From positions 216-64,215 of the forward strand of contig NZ_NGVS01000007.1 in assembly GCF_002777975.1 (NCBI RefSeq): a DNA stretch of 64,000 nucleotides, given 5' to 3'. This DNA is from Shewanella carassii. GTDB lineage: Bacteria; Pseudomonadota; Gammaproteobacteria; Enterobacterales; Shewanellaceae. Below, piece by piece: positions 1-9,965 of this stretch. Position numbers and translations under genes: made by a program. How positions within the stretch are numbered: the first letter of the stretch is position 1; every line of letters begins with the position of its first letter. The notes under the pieces are model-generated. The model was not told the origin of the DNA, made no database searches, and worked only from the letters and a program-made list of their open reading frames with translations.

Positions 1-32
1 CACTTCGATTTCAACTCAACAAAATATTCTAT

Positions 33-108
33 TCCCCTGTAGTTCAGTTGGTAGAACGGCGGACTGTTAATCCGTATGTCACTGGTTCGAGTCCAGTCAG
101 GGGAGCCA
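33..108 (+). tRNA. tRNA-Asn (GTT)
   Basis: The sequence folds into a complete cloverleaf. A 7-bp acceptor stem pairs 33-39 (TCCCCTG) with 98-104 (CAGGGGA), followed by discriminator G105 and an encoded CCA at 106-108. The anticodon loop CTGTTAA carries GTT at 66-68, which reads Asn codons. The T-arm has the standard GGTTCGAGTCC. The segment upstream (1-32) is too short to show whether it belongs to a longer tRNA transcript. Confidence 0.97.
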
Positions 109-197
109 CTTCACTTCTATTTCTGTGTTTTGTATTTATAACAAATACGTATACAATTTCGACACTCGTTTCGGGATTGGTCTGAACTCAGAAAAAT

Positions 198-2102
198 ATG
201 GGCATTTCGCGCTTTTTTCAGCTGTTACTACTATTGGGCTTTCTGGCTACCGGCATAGTCCTGCTACAGCAGGAGCGACAAATACTGCAGCAAGAAGGCG
301 ATCTGCTATTGCAGCAATTGCAACAAGCAGTAATGCAGGCTCAAGCTACAGAAGAAGCCGCCCTACTCTATCAACAGCTGCAAGACAGAGTGCCACTGCA
401 GTTTTTCCAATATACCGATGACGCCGACGGCCAGAATAATCTCACTCGAGGACATTTCCTGCCGGAGATGAACTGGCAATATTATCTGTTGCCGTTACAA
501 CTCGAGTCCCAATACCGCTTCGCTTCCGGACGGGTGTTACTTAAGCCCGACCTCAGCCCGCTTAGATATCAAGGGATCCATACTCTCTGGCTCACCGGAT
601 TACGCTTGCTGCCTCTTTATCTGGCGCTGGCGTTAATCTTTGCCTTGATGATGGGCCGTCACAAGCGCGTCCTCCAATATGCGGCCGACTATCTGACAAA
701 GATGTCCCAAGGTGAGTTCAATGCGCTGGCACAGAGCCGCTTTCGGGGTGAGCTCAAGCCCTTGGGGCAAGCATTGGAGCAGAGTCGACAGCTGTTCAAA
801 CAGCGGCTTGAGAAACTTGAGTCAGAAAACCTGGCTCTGAAGAAGCTCGCCTACGAGGATCCGATAACCGGCTTTGGCACCCGCCAGCACTTCACCGAAA
901 AACTGCAACAGTTATCGCTCTCCGGCAAATCGCAAATTGGAGTGCTGGCTCTGGTAAAAGCCACTGAGCTTGGTCATATCAATCAACTGCACGGCCGTCA
1001 GGGCGGCGATGACTATCTTGCCCGTGTGGCGGTTTGTATTCGCCGGGCACTCCAGGGTTACAAAAACAGCGAAAGCTTTCGTATTGCCAGCACTGATTTC
1101 ACCATCTTTGTCCCTTCAATAGTGCTGAAAGACGCGCAAACCTTTGCCACCCAGCTCAAGCGTGAGTTGGAAGAATATCAAGCAGAGCTGCAAACCGACT
1201 CCATCGCCCATACAGGCATAGTCACCTACACCAGCGACAAAGATCCCATGGGTATTCTCGCCATGGCCGATACCGCCGCCAATGTGGCGCAAACCTTGGG
1301 CCCTAATGCAGTGCAGTTTCAGGATAAGAATATGCTGGATGAAAAACTCGGGGATAACCGCTGGAAACTGGCCATTGAAGACTTGCTGAAGCGCCGGGCA
1401 CTCAAGTTTTACCAGCAAACCATTCAGAGCTGTCGCAGCGAGGTAGATGGCTACCGGGAGCTGTTGGCACGCTTTTACAACAATGAAGGCAAGTTTCTAC
1501 CGACAGCCACGGTGATCGCCATGGCCGAACGTCACGGCATGAGCCAAGAGCTGGATAAACTGGTGCTACTCAGTGCCTTGAAGCTCTTGCAAAACCTGCC
1601 AAACCTCAGCGGTAATATCGGCGTCAATTTGAGCTCAGGTTCAGCCTCCAAAGAAAGCTTTATTGCCTGGGCCAAAGATCTGCTCTCCAAACATCCGAGA
1701 TTAGCCTCAAGACTGGTATTTGAGATCAACGAGGCAGGTATGCAGAGTAACCTGGCCGCCAGTCACAAGTTTGTTCGCGCCATGCACAGCGTCGGCTGCC
1801 GGGTATCGGTGGAACGCTTCGGCATGGGCTTTACCTCGTTTAAGTTTTTCCGTGAGGTACGCCCCGACTATATCAAACTGGATCCCAGCTATACCCAGGC
1901 CATCGATGAAGACACCAATAATCAGTTCTTTGTCCGCATGCTGGTCGATGTCGCTCGTCGCAGTGGTGTCAGGGTCATTGCCTGCGGCATTGAGCGCCAG
2001 GAGGAGAAAATGGCCGTTGAGAAACTGCTGATCGACGGCATGCAAGGCTTCTACATCGCCAGGCCACAACAGCTGGATCCGGCCGAAATGAACAGAAATT
2101 AA
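198..2102 (+). CDS. Degenerate GGDEF/EAL membrane protein, CsrD/MshH-like
   Basis: A 634-residue protein with an N-terminal membrane anchor (about residues 5-25), a second hydrophobic segment near 135-152, a HAMP-like linker, a GGDEF-type domain and a C-terminal EAL-type domain. Both signature motifs are broken: the GGDEF position reads ASTDF (residues 297-301) and the EAL position reads ELL (421-423), although the later EAL-fold core around KLDPSY is kept. The layout and both degenerate motifs match CsrD of E. coli (MshH in Vibrio), which does not make or cleave c-di-GMP but steers RNase E decay of CsrB/C sRNAs. I infer a regulatory rather than enzymatic role. Its place beside tRNA-Asn and rsx, not in an MSHA pilus cluster, leaves open that it is a paralogue of CsrD. 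The ribosome site before the ATG is weak. Confidence 0.75.
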   Translation: MGISRFFQLLLLLGFLATGIVLLQQERQILQQEGDLLLQQLQQAVMQAQATEEAALLYQQLQDRVPLQFFQYTDDADGQNNLTRGHFLPEMNWQYYLLPLQLESQYRFASGRVLLKPDLSPLRYQGIHTLWLTGLRLLPLYLALALIFALMMGRHKRVLQYAADYLTKMSQGEFNALAQSRFRGELKPLGQALEQSRQLFKQRLEKLESENLALKKLAYEDPITGFGTRQHFTEKLQQLSLSGKSQIGVLALVKATELGHINQLHGRQGGDDYLARVAVCIRRALQGYKNSESFRIASTDFTIFVPSIVLKDAQTFATQLKRELEEYQAELQTDSIAHTGIVTYTSDKDPMGILAMADTAANVAQTLGPNAVQFQDKNMLDEKLGDNRWKLAIEDLLKRRALKFYQQTIQSCRSEVDGYRELLARFYNNEGKFLPTATVIAMAERHGMSQELDKLVLLSALKLLQNLPNLSGNIGVNLSSGSASKESFIAWAKDLLSKHPRLASRLVFEINEAGMQSNLAASHKFVRAMHSVGCRVSVERFGMGFTSFKFFREVRPDYIKLDPSYTQAIDEDTNNQFFVRMLVDVARRSGVRVIACGIERQEEKMAVEKLLIDGMQGFYIARPQQLDPAEMNRN

Positions 2103-2156
2103 TGAACTTTAGGTCTCAATCTAGGTGCAAAGAAGGTAAACCCTGCTTTCTATATG

Positions 2157-2185
2157 TTGTTTATGACCACTGAAACACTGATAAT
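2157..2185 (+). promoter_or_regulatory. Candidate sigma-70 promoter of the rsx operon
   Basis: TTGTTT (2157-2162) and GATAAT (2180-2185) are separated by exactly 17 bases and lie 33 bases before the rsxA ATG. No terminator separates this region from the gene upstream, so read-through is also possible. The call rests on pattern only. Confidence 0.4.
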
Positions 2186-2217
2186 AACCGCTAAGAAATC
2201 ACAACACCTGTAATGAG

Positions 2218-2796
2218 ATGAGTGAGTATCTCCTGTTGTTGATTGGCACTGTGCTGGTCAACAATTTTGTATTAGTGAAATTCCTTGGTCTGTGCCCTTT
2301 TATGGGAGTATCCAGCAAGCTGGAATCTGCCATAGGCATGTCCATGGCGACCACCTTTGTTATGACCCTGGCAGCCATCCTCAGCTACCTGGTTAACCGG
2401 TATCTACTGCTGCCCTTCGATCTCGGCTACCTGCGCACCATGAGCTTTATTCTGGTTATCGCAGTGGTGGTACAGTTCACCGAAATGGTGGTGCAGAAAA
2501 CCAGTGCGACTCTGCATAGGGCGCTGGGTATCTACCTGCCGCTTATCACCACCAACTGTGCCGTGTTGGGGGTTGCCCTGCTGAATATCAATGAAAACCA
2601 TGATTTTATGCAGAGTGCCATCTACGGTTTTGGCGCTGCCGCCGGCTTTTCATTGGTGCTTATCCTGTTTTCGGCGATGCGTGAACGTCTGGCGGCGGCC
2701 GATGTTCCCGCGCCTTTCAAAGGCAGTGCCATCGCCATGATCACCGCAGGCCTGATGTCGCTGGCCTTCATGGGCTTTACCGGTTTAGTCAAATAG
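2218..2796 (+). CDS. rsxA: Electron transport complex subunit RsxA/RnfA
   Basis: An integral inner-membrane subunit of the Rsx/Rnf complex, 192 residues against 193 in E. coli, with six predicted hydrophobic segments. It carries the family stretches [16 protein letters not shown] near the N-terminus and [10 protein letters not shown] near residue 110. The conserved cysteines in these half-repeats (LGLCP and TTNC) are those that hold an iron-sulfur cluster between RnfA and RnfE. It is the first gene of rsxABCDGE-nth, with rsxB 4 bases downstream. The start ATG has little Shine-Dalgarno sequence and overlaps a minimal ATG AGA TGA reading frame just upstream. Confidence 0.97.
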   Translation: MSEYLLLLIGTVLVNNFVLVKFLGLCPFMGVSSKLESAIGMSMATTFVMTLAAILSYLVNRYLLLPFDLGYLRTMSFILVIAVVVQFTEMVVQKTSATLHRALGIYLPLITTNCAVLGVALLNINENHDFMQSAIYGFGAAAGFSLVLILFSAMRERLAAADVPAPFKGSAIAMITAGLMSLAFMGFTGLVK

Positions 2797-2800
2797 AGTT

Positions 2801-3370
2801 ATGTCTTCCATGCTAATTGCAGTCATTTTATTGTCTCTGCTGGCGCTGGTATTCGGCGTTTTACTCGGCTTCGCCGCCGAGAAGTTTAAAGTTCAGGGCA
2901 ATCCGATAGTGGATCAGGTCGAAGCCCTGTTGCCACAAACCCAGTGTGGTCAATGCGGCTACCCTGGCTGCCGTCCCTACGCCGAGGCCATAGCCAACGG
3001 CGAGAAGATCAATCGCTGCCCACCGGGCGGTACCGCCACTATGGAGAAACTGGCCGATCTTATGGGGGTCGATCCCGAGCCTCTCGATGCCAGTGTTGAA
3101 ACCCAGGTCAAAAAGGTCGCCTACATTCGCGAGGAGGAGTGTATCGGCTGTACCAAGTGTATTCAGGCCTGTCCGGTAGACGCCATTATAGGAACGGGCA
3201 AGCTGATGCACACAGTCCTGACCAGCAACTGCACCGGCTGCGATCTCTGTGTTGAACCCTGCCCTGTGGATTGTATCGATATGATCCCGGTGAAACAGGA
3301 TCTGAAAACCTGGGACTGGCAGCTTAACGCAATTCCAGTGAAGTTGGTGGAAGAGGACAAGCCGTGCTGA
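2801..3370 (+). CDS. rsxB: Electron transport complex subunit RsxB/RnfB (ferredoxin-like)
   Basis: A 189-residue iron-sulfur protein on the cytoplasmic face of the complex. It has an N-terminal membrane helix (about residues 4-26), a four-cysteine Fe-S domain (CGQCGYPGC, then C at NRCPPGG), and two 4Fe-4S ferredoxin motifs ([12 protein letters not shown] and [12 protein letters not shown]). In the Rnf mechanism it passes electrons between RsxC and the membrane flavin/Fe-S subunits. Its stop overlaps the rsxC start by 7 bases, so the two are probably translationally coupled. Confidence 0.97.
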   Translation: MSSMLIAVILLSLLALVFGVLLGFAAEKFKVQGNPIVDQVEALLPQTQCGQCGYPGCRPYAEAIANGEKINRCPPGGTATMEKLADLMGVDPEPLDASVETQVKKVAYIREEECIGCTKCIQACPVDAIIGTGKLMHTVLTSNCTGCDLCVEPCPVDCIDMIPVKQDLKTWDWQLNAIPVKLVEEDKPC

Positions 3371-6039
3371 CATTACTCGAACAGTTGGATAAAGGAACTC
3401 AGTGGCGCCTGACCGGTGGAATTCATCCGCCGCAGATGAAAGACCTCTCCAATGGCAGTCCTATTGGGCGTCTACCGCTTGCCAGCGAATTCTTATTGCC
3501 TGTGCCTCAGGTTGGTGACAGCGCCGTGCTCGAAGTCAAAGTCGGCGACAGAGTGCTCAAGGGCCAAGCGCTGACCCGCGGGCTGAGCGCCATGTATCTG
3601 GCGGTGCATGCCCCCACCTCAGGCATCATTCGCGCCATAGAGCAAAGACCGAGTAACCACCCTTCGGCCCTGCCGGTTTTGACCTGTGTGCTGGAAGCCG
3701 ACGGCCAGGATCAAGCCATAGATTTTGATCAGCAAGAGGTCTCAGCACTGAGCCGCGAGCAGATCCTCAGCCGCATTCGCCAGGCCGGGATAGCCGGATT
3801 GGGCGGCGCCATGTTTCCGGCTCACATTAAACTCAACCCCGCCAGTGAGATTGAACTGCTGTTGATCAACGGCGTGGAATGTGAGCCTTATATCAGCGCC
3901 GATGACAGATTGATGCGCGAACACGCCAGCGAAATTCTGAGCGGCATTGAAATTGTTCACGGGCTGCTAAATCCCAAACGGGTAATTATCGCCATCGAAG
4001 ATAACAAGCCCGAAGCCATACAGGCGATGCAGCAGGCACTGGATAGCTGCCACCTGCCCAAGGGAAGTATCAGGATCACAGTGATCCCGACCAAATACCC
4101 TTCCGGCGGCGAAAAGCAACTGATCCAGATCATTACCGGGCAGGAAGTGCCTTCCGGCGCCATTCCGGCGCAACTTGGGATAGTAGTGCACAACGTAGGC
4201 ACCGCCTTCGCCATTCGCGAAGCCGTTTGCCTGGGTAAGCCTCTCATAGAGCGGGTTGTCACAGTGACCGGCGGCAATATTCCCAAGCCGGGTAATTACT
4301 GGGTGCCACTGGGCACGCCCATAGCCCATATACTCGAGCAAAGTGGCTTCACCGCCAGCGGTCAAGATACCGTCATCATAGGCGGCCCCATGATGGGCTA
4401 CACCCTGCCCCTTATCAAGGTGCCGCTGCTCAAGGGCAGTAACTGTGTCTTGGTGCCATCGGCCAGCGAGATCAGCCCTCCGGCCGAGGAAAAGGCCTGC
4501 ATTCGCTGCGGTGAATGCGCTCAGGTGTGCCCGGCGTCGCTATTGCCCCAGCAACTCTATTGGCACAGTAAAGCCGAAGAATACGACAAGGCCAGCTCCT
4601 ACAACCTCAGAGACTGCATCGAGTGTGGCTGCTGCAGCTATGTTTGCCCGTCGGATATTCCGCTGGTGGAGTATTACCGCATTGCCAAGGCGGCCATCAA
4701 ACGCAGTCACGAGGAAAAACAGCTGGCCGAGCAGGCCAAGCAGAGATTCGATGCTAGGCTCAAGCGGCTGGAGGCCGAGAAACAGGCGCGGGAAGCCAAG
4801 GCCAAAGCTGCAGCCGATAAGCGCCGCGCCGCCATGGGCAGTGGTGAGAAAGATGCCGTAGCCGAGGCTATGGCCAGGATCAAGGCGAAAAAAGCAGCCG
4901 AAGCCTCTGTGGCGACCACGGCTAAACCGGCAGAAAAAGCGGCCGACACCGCCGACCCGGCAGTTAGCCAGCCAAAGGCGGATAAGAGAAAGAGCGATGT
5001 CGCCGCAGCGATTGCCCGTGCCAAAGCCAAAAAGGCCGCAGCACAAGGCACTGCTGCTGCCAAAGAAGTTGCTGATGCGACGACAGATAATGCAGCTGAA
5101 GGCACAACACCTGGCGCAGACAAGAAAGCTCAAGTCGCAGCCGCTATCGCCCGTGCCAAGGCAAAAAGGGCCGTTGCAGCCTCAGGGAAGACTGAAACTG
5201 ACACTGGCGAAACTCATGATGCACAGGCCAGCAGCACTCAAGCGACAGCCGACGAAGCAAGCCAAAGCGTAAGCGATGACAGCAAACAGGCCCGTATCGC
5301 GGCAGCAGTTGCCAGAGCCAAGGCCAAGAAGGCCGCGGCGGCATCTGAATCAACTGCGGCCGATGATAATGGCGTGAGTTCAGCGCAAGGCGCCGAAGTA
5401 AACCAAGTCGCAAGCGACGACAGTAAACAGGCCCGTATCGCGGCAGCGGTTGCCAGAGCCAAGGCCAAGAAGGCCGCCGCAGCTGAACCAGTTGGGGCAA
5501 CTGCGACCGATAATAATGGCGTGGGTTCAACACAAGGCACCGAAGTAAACCCAAGCTCAAGCAAAGCGACAAAACAAGCCGAAGGCGATGACAGCAAACA
5601 GGCCCGTATCGCAACAGCACTTGCCAAAGCCAAAGCCAAGGCCAAGAAGGCCGCCGCAGCTGAACCAGTGGAATCAACTGCGACCGATAATAATGGCGTG
5701 GGTTTAGCGCAAGGCACCGAAGTAAACCCAAGCTCAAGCAAAGCGACAAAACAAGCCGAAGGCGATGACAGCAAACAGGCTCGTATCGCGGCAGCGGTTG
5801 CCAAAGCCAAGGCCAAGAAGGCCGCGGCGGCAAGTGAACAACCGCAGGACAACGGCGCAGCAAATACGCAGGTTTCGGCTGAAAGTCGGCCTCCAAGCGA
5901 GTCGACAACCGCTACCGAGCCCACGTCCGCTGATAGTACCCCGTCTGATGACAGTAAACAGGCGCGTATTGCCAGGGCAGTAGCCAAAGCCAAACAAAAG
6001 GCCAAAGAGAAGGCGCTCAGCGCACAGGAGAAAGATTGA
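3364..6039 (+). CDS. rsxC: Electron transport complex subunit RsxC/RnfC with long Ala/Lys repeat tail
   Basis: The NADH-facing subunit of the Rsx/Rnf complex, 891 residues, against about 740 in E. coli. The order is an N-terminal RnfC barrel-sandwich domain, an NADH/FMN-binding Rossmann part with GLGGAMFP near residue 143, a SLBB-like part, and two 4Fe-4S motifs ([12 protein letters not shown] near 379 and [12 protein letters not shown] near 419). From about residue 495 to the end it is an Ala/Lys-rich tail of repeated [24 protein letters not shown] units. The start is GTG at 3364, overlapping rsxB. Rsx in E. coli keeps SoxR reduced; in Vibrio Rnf is a redox-driven ion pump. Which role holds here cannot be told from sequence. 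Confidence 0.95.
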   Translation: MLTLLEQLDKGTQWRLTGGIHPPQMKDLSNGSPIGRLPLASEFLLPVPQVGDSAVLEVKVGDRVLKGQALTRGLSAMYLAVHAPTSGIIRAIEQRPSNHPSALPVLTCVLEADGQDQAIDFDQQEVSALSREQILSRIRQAGIAGLGGAMFPAHIKLNPASEIELLLINGVECEPYISADDRLMREHASEILSGIEIVHGLLNPKRVIIAIEDNKPEAIQAMQQALDSCHLPKGSIRITVIPTKYPSGGEKQLIQIITGQEVPSGAIPAQLGIVVHNVGTAFAIREAVCLGKPLIERVVTVTGGNIPKPGNYWVPLGTPIAHILEQSGFTASGQDTVIIGGPMMGYTLPLIKVPLLKGSNCVLVPSASEISPPAEEKACIRCGECAQVCPASLLPQQLYWHSKAEEYDKASSYNLRDCIECGCCSYVCPSDIPLVEYYRIAKAAIKRSHEEKQLAEQAKQRFDARLKRLEAEKQAREAKAKAAADKRRAAMGSGEKDAVAEAMARIKAKKAAEASVATTAKPAEKAADTADPAVSQPKADKRKSDVAAAIARAKAKKAAAQGTAAAKEVADATTDNAAEGTTPGADKKAQVAAAIARAKAKRAVAASGKTETDTGETHDAQASSTQATADEASQSVSDDSKQARIAAAVARAKAKKAAAASESTAADDNGVSSAQGAEVNQVASDDSKQARIAAAVARAKAKKAAAAEPVGATATDNNGVGSTQGTEVNPSSSKATKQAEGDDSKQARIATALAKAKAKAKKAAAAEPVESTATDNNGVGLAQGTEVNPSSSKATKQAEGDDSKQARIAAAVAKAKAKKAAAASEQPQDNGAANTQVSAESRPPSESTTATEPTSADSTPSDDSKQARIARAVAKAKQKAKEKALSAQEKD
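4846..6014 (+). repeat. In-frame Ala/Lys tandem repeats in the RsxC tail, with a 177-bp duplication
   Basis: Eight related units of about 20 codons (pattern [17 protein letters not shown]) are separated by variable acidic/Ser-Thr spacers. Two neighbouring units and their spacers are nearly identical in DNA: the segment from GCGACCGATAATAATGGC at 5503 recurs at 5680, a period of 177 bases (59 codons). The reading frame stays open throughout, so the repeat number changes protein length only. Confidence 0.9.
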
Positions 6040-6040
6040 T

Positions 6041-7093
6041 ATGGCGTTTAAAATAGCCTCCTCCCCCCATGTCAGCCGACCGCTGCAAACCAGCACTGTG
6101 ATGCAAAGGGTGCTGCTCTGCGCCCTGCCCGGCCTGGTAGTCCAGTGTGTATTTTTTGGTTGGGGCAGCCTTATTCAGGTACTGCTGGCCGTGATGGTCG
6201 CTTTGATTTCAGAGGCCGCCATCCTCAAGTTGCGTAAGCGCAAGGTACTTTCGACGCTGTCGGATAACAGCGCGGCTCTAACAGCGGTTCTTATCGGTAT
6301 CGCCATACCGCCGCTCGCCCCTTGGTGGATGGTGGTGATAGGCACAAGTTTTGCCATCATCATGGTCAAACAGTTGTATGGCGGTTTGGGAAATAACCTG
6401 TTCAACCCGGCCATGGCAGCCTATGTGTTGCTGTTGGTGGCCTTCCCGGTACAGATGACCAGTTGGGTTGCACCGGCGACGGTTGCCCAACATTCTCCAG
6501 ATTTTCTCACCAGCTTGCAGGTAATTTTCGGCGCCAGCCAAGGCAGCGTTGCCGAGTACTTCCAGCTCGGTATCGATGGCGTCACCATGGCGACACCGCT
6601 CGATACGCTGAAGACGGATCTCTCTATGGGAATGACCACCACCGAGAGCCTGCAAAAACCAATTTTTGCCGGCACTATCAACAGTGGCTGGTTTTGGGTC
6701 AACCTGGCCTACCTGTGCGGCGGCCTGGCGCTATTGAAAATGAAGCTTATCCGCTGGCATATCAGTGTTGGAGTGCTGGCGTCACTGTTTATCTGCAGCG
6801 GCTTTGCCTATGCGCTTGGGCCAGATACCCATGTCAGCCCTCTTATTCATCTGTTCAGTGGCGCTACCATGCTGGCGGCTTTCTTTATTGCCACAGATCC
6901 TGTAACCGCGCCCGCCAGTAACCGAGGCAGATTGATCTTCGGCGCCCTTATCGGCCTGGTGGTTTACCTTATCCGAAGCTTTGGCGGGTACCCTGACGCC
7001 TTTGCTTTTGCGGTGTTGCTGGCCAACCTATGCGCCCCTTTGATCGACTACTATGTCAAACCCCGAGCCTATGGCCATCGCGCCGGACATTGA
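6041..7093 (+). CDS. rsxD: Electron transport complex subunit RsxD/RnfD
   Basis: A 350-residue integral membrane flavoprotein of the Rsx/Rnf complex with about ten hydrophobic segments, in the NqrB/RnfD family. The SGAT motif at residues 273-276 holds the Thr to which FMN is covalently bound in characterised members. It starts one base after the rsxC stop codon and precedes rsxG by 18 bases, within the conserved ABCDGE order. Confidence 0.97.
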   Translation: MAFKIASSPHVSRPLQTSTVMQRVLLCALPGLVVQCVFFGWGSLIQVLLAVMVALISEAAILKLRKRKVLSTLSDNSAALTAVLIGIAIPPLAPWWMVVIGTSFAIIMVKQLYGGLGNNLFNPAMAAYVLLLVAFPVQMTSWVAPATVAQHSPDFLTSLQVIFGASQGSVAEYFQLGIDGVTMATPLDTLKTDLSMGMTTTESLQKPIFAGTINSGWFWVNLAYLCGGLALLKMKLIRWHISVGVLASLFICSGFAYALGPDTHVSPLIHLFSGATMLAAFFIATDPVTAPASNRGRLIFGALIGLVVYLIRSFGGYPDAFAFAVLLANLCAPLIDYYVKPRAYGHRAGH

Positions 7094-7111
7094 TAGCAAG
7101 AGAGATAGACA

Positions 7112-7747
7112 GTGCAAAAATCCATGTTGAAAAATGGCCTGCTTTTGGGCCTGTTTGCCCTGATATGCACCGCAGTGGTGGCGGTTGTCAATGACAGCAC
7201 CCGGGATGCGATTATGGCTCAGCAAAAGTTGGAGCTCAAACGCACCCTGGAGCAGATCATCCCCAATGAACTGCACGACAATCCGCTCGAGGAAAGCTGC
7301 ATTCTATTGCAGGACAGAGACGCCCTGGGCACGACTCAGCCCATGCCGGCCTATATCGCTACCCAAGATGCCCAGCCAGTCGCCATTGCCATCGAAACCA
7401 TAGCCCCAGATGGCTACAATGGTGAAATACGCTTGATCATAGGTATCAAGACTGACGGCACTGTGCTTGGGGTTCGCACTCTGTCGCATCAGGAAACCCC
7501 TGGGCTGGGTGACAAGATTGAGCGCAAGAAATCTGATTGGGTGGACAGCTTTATCGGCAGAAAGCTTCAAGGCAGTGATGACAAAGCCTGGTATGTGAAA
7601 AAAGACGGTGGTGAAATCGATCAGTTTACCGGGGCGACCATTACCCCCAGAGCCTACGTCAAGTCGATAAGAAACACCCTGGCCTTCTTTGAAGCCAATA
7701 AGCAGACCCTCTTTTCGCAATCACAGACATGTGAGGCAAGCCAATGA
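7112..7747 (+). CDS. rsxG: Electron transport complex subunit RsxG/RnfG (FMN-binding)
   Basis: A 211-residue protein with one N-terminal membrane helix and an FMN-binding domain in the periplasm. The flavinylation motif TGATIT is at 173-178; its last Thr is the covalent FMN site in homologues. [19 protein letters not shown] is the conserved block before it. The start is GTG at 7112, and the stop overlaps the rsxE start in ATGA. Flavin attachment needs ApbE, which is not encoded in this window. Confidence 0.96.
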   Translation: MQKSMLKNGLLLGLFALICTAVVAVVNDSTRDAIMAQQKLELKRTLEQIIPNELHDNPLEESCILLQDRDALGTTQPMPAYIATQDAQPVAIAIETIAPDGYNGEIRLIIGIKTDGTVLGVRTLSHQETPGLGDKIERKKSDWVDSFIGRKLQGSDDKAWYVKKDGGEIDQFTGATITPRAYVKSIRNTLAFFEANKQTLFSQSQTCEASQ

Positions 7748-8439
7748 GTTTATATCGTGATATCGCCTGGCAAGGCTTGTGGAAAAACAACCCCGGACTG
7801 GTGCAGATGTTGGGACTCTGTCCCCTGTTGGCGGTAACCTCTACCTTTACTAACGCCCTGGGGCTTGGACTCGCTACCGCAGTAGTGTTAATTGGTTCTA
7901 ACACCACAGTATCCCTGGTGCGCAACTTTGTACCCAAAGAGATCCGCATCCCCGTGTTTGTAATGATCATTGCCGCACTGGTAACCGCAGTGCAGTTGCT
8001 GGTTAACGCTTACGCCTACGGCCTCTACCTGTCTCTCGGTATTTTCCTGCCGCTGATCGTAACAAACTGCGTCATCATAGGCCGCGCCGAAGCCTTTGCC
8101 TCGCGTAATTCACCTATGGATGCCGCCTTTGACGGCTTGATGATGGGTATTGGCTTTACCTTAGTATTGATGGTGCTCGGTGGCGGCAGAGAAATACTAG
8201 GGCAAGGCACCCTATTTGACGGCGCCGATCTGCTTCTTGGACCATGGGCTGAGAGTCTGCGTATTGAAGTTTGGCAAGTCGATACCCCCTTCCTGCTGGC
8301 GATGTTGCCGCCCGGTGCCTTTTTGGGTATGGGACTGCTGATTGCCCTGAAAAACGCCATCGACAAGAAACTCGCTGAGCGCCAACCCAGAGAGCAAACT
8401 GCGCCAGTGGAGCGCGCCAGGATCACCAAAGTCAACTGA
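7744..8439 (+). CDS. rsxE: Electron transport complex subunit RsxE/RnfE
   Basis: A 231-residue integral membrane subunit, homologous to RsxA and paired with it. It has about six hydrophobic segments and the half-repeats [10 protein letters not shown] and LPLIVTNC, whose cysteines serve the shared iron-sulfur centre. The C-terminal 25 residues are charged and probably cytoplasmic. It overlaps rsxG by four bases and is followed 9 bases later by nth. Confidence 0.97.
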   Translation: MSLYRDIAWQGLWKNNPGLVQMLGLCPLLAVTSTFTNALGLGLATAVVLIGSNTTVSLVRNFVPKEIRIPVFVMIIAALVTAVQLLVNAYAYGLYLSLGIFLPLIVTNCVIIGRAEAFASRNSPMDAAFDGLMMGIGFTLVLMVLGGGREILGQGTLFDGADLLLGPWAESLRIEVWQVDTPFLLAMLPPGAFLGMGLLIALKNAIDKKLAERQPREQTAPVERARITKVN

Positions 8440-8448
8440 GGTCATTGA

Positions 8449-9090
8449 GTGAACAAAGACAAGAGACGGGCGATACTCGAACGCCTGCGGGACAATAATC
8501 CTCATCCCCAGACAGAGCTGAATTATTCCAGCCCTTTTGAATTACTGGTCGCGGTAACGCTTTCGGCGCAGGCAACCGATGTCAGTGTCAACAAGGCCAC
8601 TGACAAGCTGTTTCCGGTGGCCAATACCCCGCAGGCTATCGCAGACCTCGGGGTTGAAGGGCTGAAGGAGTATATCAAGACCATAGGGCTCTATAACAAT
8701 AAGGCCATCAATGTGGTGGCACTGTCCAAGATCCTTGTCGAGCAGTACAACGGCGAAGTCCCTGAAAACCGCGAGGCGCTGGAGTCACTGCCCGGGGTCG
8801 GCCGTAAGACCGCTAATGTGGTGCTCAACACCGCTTTTGGTTGGCCAACCATAGCCGTCGACACTCATATATTCCGGGTCAGCAACCGCACCCGCTTTGC
8901 GCCGGGGAAAAATGTTCAGGAAGTAGAAGATAAACTGCTGAAAGTGGTGCCGACCGAGTTCAAAGTTGACGTCCACCACTGGCTTATTCTTCACGGGCGC
9001 TATACCTGCATCGCCAGAAAGCCCCGTTGTGGCAGTTGCCTGATTGAAGATCTGTGTGAATTTAAAGACAAGGTCTACCCAGAAGATTAA
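8449..9090 (+). CDS. nth: Endonuclease III, DNA glycosylase/AP lyase
   Basis: Removes oxidised pyrimidines from DNA and cleaves the abasic site. It has 213 residues (E. coli 211). The helix-hairpin-helix reads LPGVGRKTANVVL with catalytic Lys120, and Asp138 follows in VDTHIF. The C-terminal 4Fe-4S ligands are Cys187, 194, 197 and 203 in C-X6-C-X2-C-X5-C spacing, the same positions as in E. coli. The start is GTG at 8449. It is the last gene of the rsx operon, an association also seen in E. coli. Confidence 0.98.
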   Translation: MNKDKRRAILERLRDNNPHPQTELNYSSPFELLVAVTLSAQATDVSVNKATDKLFPVANTPQAIADLGVEGLKEYIKTIGLYNNKAINVVALSKILVEQYNGEVPENREALESLPGVGRKTANVVLNTAFGWPTIAVDTHIFRVSNRTRFAPGKNVQEVEDKLLKVVPTEFKVDVHHWLILHGRYTCIARKPRCGSCLIEDLCEFKDKVYPED

Positions 9091-9147
9091 CGACAACTTC
9101 TGACACTCTGCAAATCTACACGGCGCACGAAATGTTAGCTTACAGAA

Positions 9148-9179
9148 ACAACAATGCCGCCCAGGGGCGGCATTGTTGT
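9148..9179. terminator. Hairpin between nth and the small ORF, probably bidirectional
   Basis: A perfect 14-bp stem pairs 9148-9161 with 9166-9179 around a 4-base loop. On the minus strand it is followed by a T-rich run (TTGTTGTTTCT), so it fits the end of the leftward small ORF. On the plus strand the T-run is poor but the stem is long enough to end the rsx-nth transcript. Confidence 0.7.
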
Positions 9180-9199
9180 GAGTTCTTTAGCGCTATCAA

Positions 9200-9283
9200 T
9201 CAAAACATCTGTACAATCATAGCGGCGAAAACGATCGCGATTACCAAAGTAGAGCCGATTGCCATTTTTAGTTCTGTAGTCAT
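9200..9283 (-). CDS. Possible 27-residue single-helix membrane protein
   Basis: An open frame of 27 codons starting MTTELKMAIGST, then a hydrophobic helix (LVIAIVFAAMIV), ending QMF. The ATG is preceded by AGGAGA six bases upstream, a near-ideal ribosome site. A strong hairpin with a T-rich tail lies 20 bases after the stop. Together these look like a short self-contained gene for a one-pass inner-membrane peptide, comparable in size to known small subunits of membrane complexes. I do not recognise the family and infer no function. It fills part of the otherwise empty nth-gloA interval. Confidence 0.6.
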   Translation of the reverse strand: MTTELKMAIGSTLVIAIVFAAMIVQMF

Positions 9284-9502
9284 GCTTGTCTCCTGCGTCC
9301 AGCTAAGATAGGGTTAGCTCCATTATTGATGAAGCAGGCACAAATACCATACTTATTTCATGGATTTGTGAACTGGCTATCAAGTTGAGCCGAAGTAAAG
9401 CGACTCCATTTGGGAGTCATTCTCAGCTACCTTGATTTCACTTGATTATCCTTGCGACCGCCACTAAAGTCGGTCTCAGTTTTAGAACCAAAAGAGGTTG
9501 CA

Positions 9503-9913
9503 ATGTCACAAGTTCTGCACACTATGCTCAGGGTCGGTAACCTTGAGCGCAGCATCCACTTCTATACAGAAATCATGGGGATGAAACTGCTGCGTCAGTC
9601 TGAAAACCCTGAATACAAATATACTCTCGCCTTCGTTGGTTATGGCGAAGAGTCAAGTGGTCAGGCCGTTATCGAATTGACCTACAACTGGGGCACAGAG
9701 CAATATGATATGGGTAACGCCTTTGGTCATATCGCCATAGGTGAAGAAGACATCTATGCCCGCTGTGAAGCCATCAGCGCCGCCGGTGGCAAGGTTATCC
9801 GTGCCCCTGGCCCGGTTGCCGGCGGCAGCACCGAAATCGCCTTTGTGGAAGATCCTGACGGTTACAAGATTGAGCTCATTCAGATGAGCTCGGCTGAAAA
9901 AGGCCTAGGTTAA
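9503..9913 (+). CDS. gloA: Lactoylglutathione lyase (glyoxalase I)
   Basis: Converts the methylglyoxal-glutathione hemithioacetal to S-lactoylglutathione in the cytoplasm. It has 136 residues against 135 in E. coli. The metal ligands are in place: His6, Glu58 (VIELTYN), His76 (FGHIAIG) and Glu124 (KIELIQ). A longer frame opens at 9452, but the ATG at 9503 has AAGAGG just upstream and matches the family N-terminus. The short length and spacing point to the nickel-dependent bacterial class. It is a single gene, with short inverted repeats upstream (9402-9418). Confidence 0.97.
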   Translation: MSQVLHTMLRVGNLERSIHFYTEIMGMKLLRQSENPEYKYTLAFVGYGEESSGQAVIELTYNWGTEQYDMGNAFGHIAIGEEDIYARCEAISAAGGKVIRAPGPVAGGSTEIAFVEDPDGYKIELIQMSSAEKGLG

Positions 9914-9925
9914 ACAATCAAACAT

Positions 9926-9953
9926 AAAAAAAGCGCCGAAGGCGCTTTTTTTA
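9926..9953. terminator. Bidirectional terminator between gloA and the TonB receptor
   Basis: The stem AAAAAAAGCGCC / GGCGCTTTTTTT with a GAA loop has T-runs on both strands, placed between two convergent genes. Confidence 0.9.
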
Positions 9954-9965
9954 TTCAAAGATGAC

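Noticed and set aside
5503..5789. Regular repeats suggesting a CRISPR or minisatellite locus
   Set aside because: The repeats are in frame within rsxC and encode related protein units, with no unique spacers of fixed length.
5144..6005. Long antisense frames (254 and 255 residues) opposite the rsxC tail
   Set aside because: They mirror the Ala/Lys repeat codons, have no ribosome sites and the rsxC frame has clear protein similarity.
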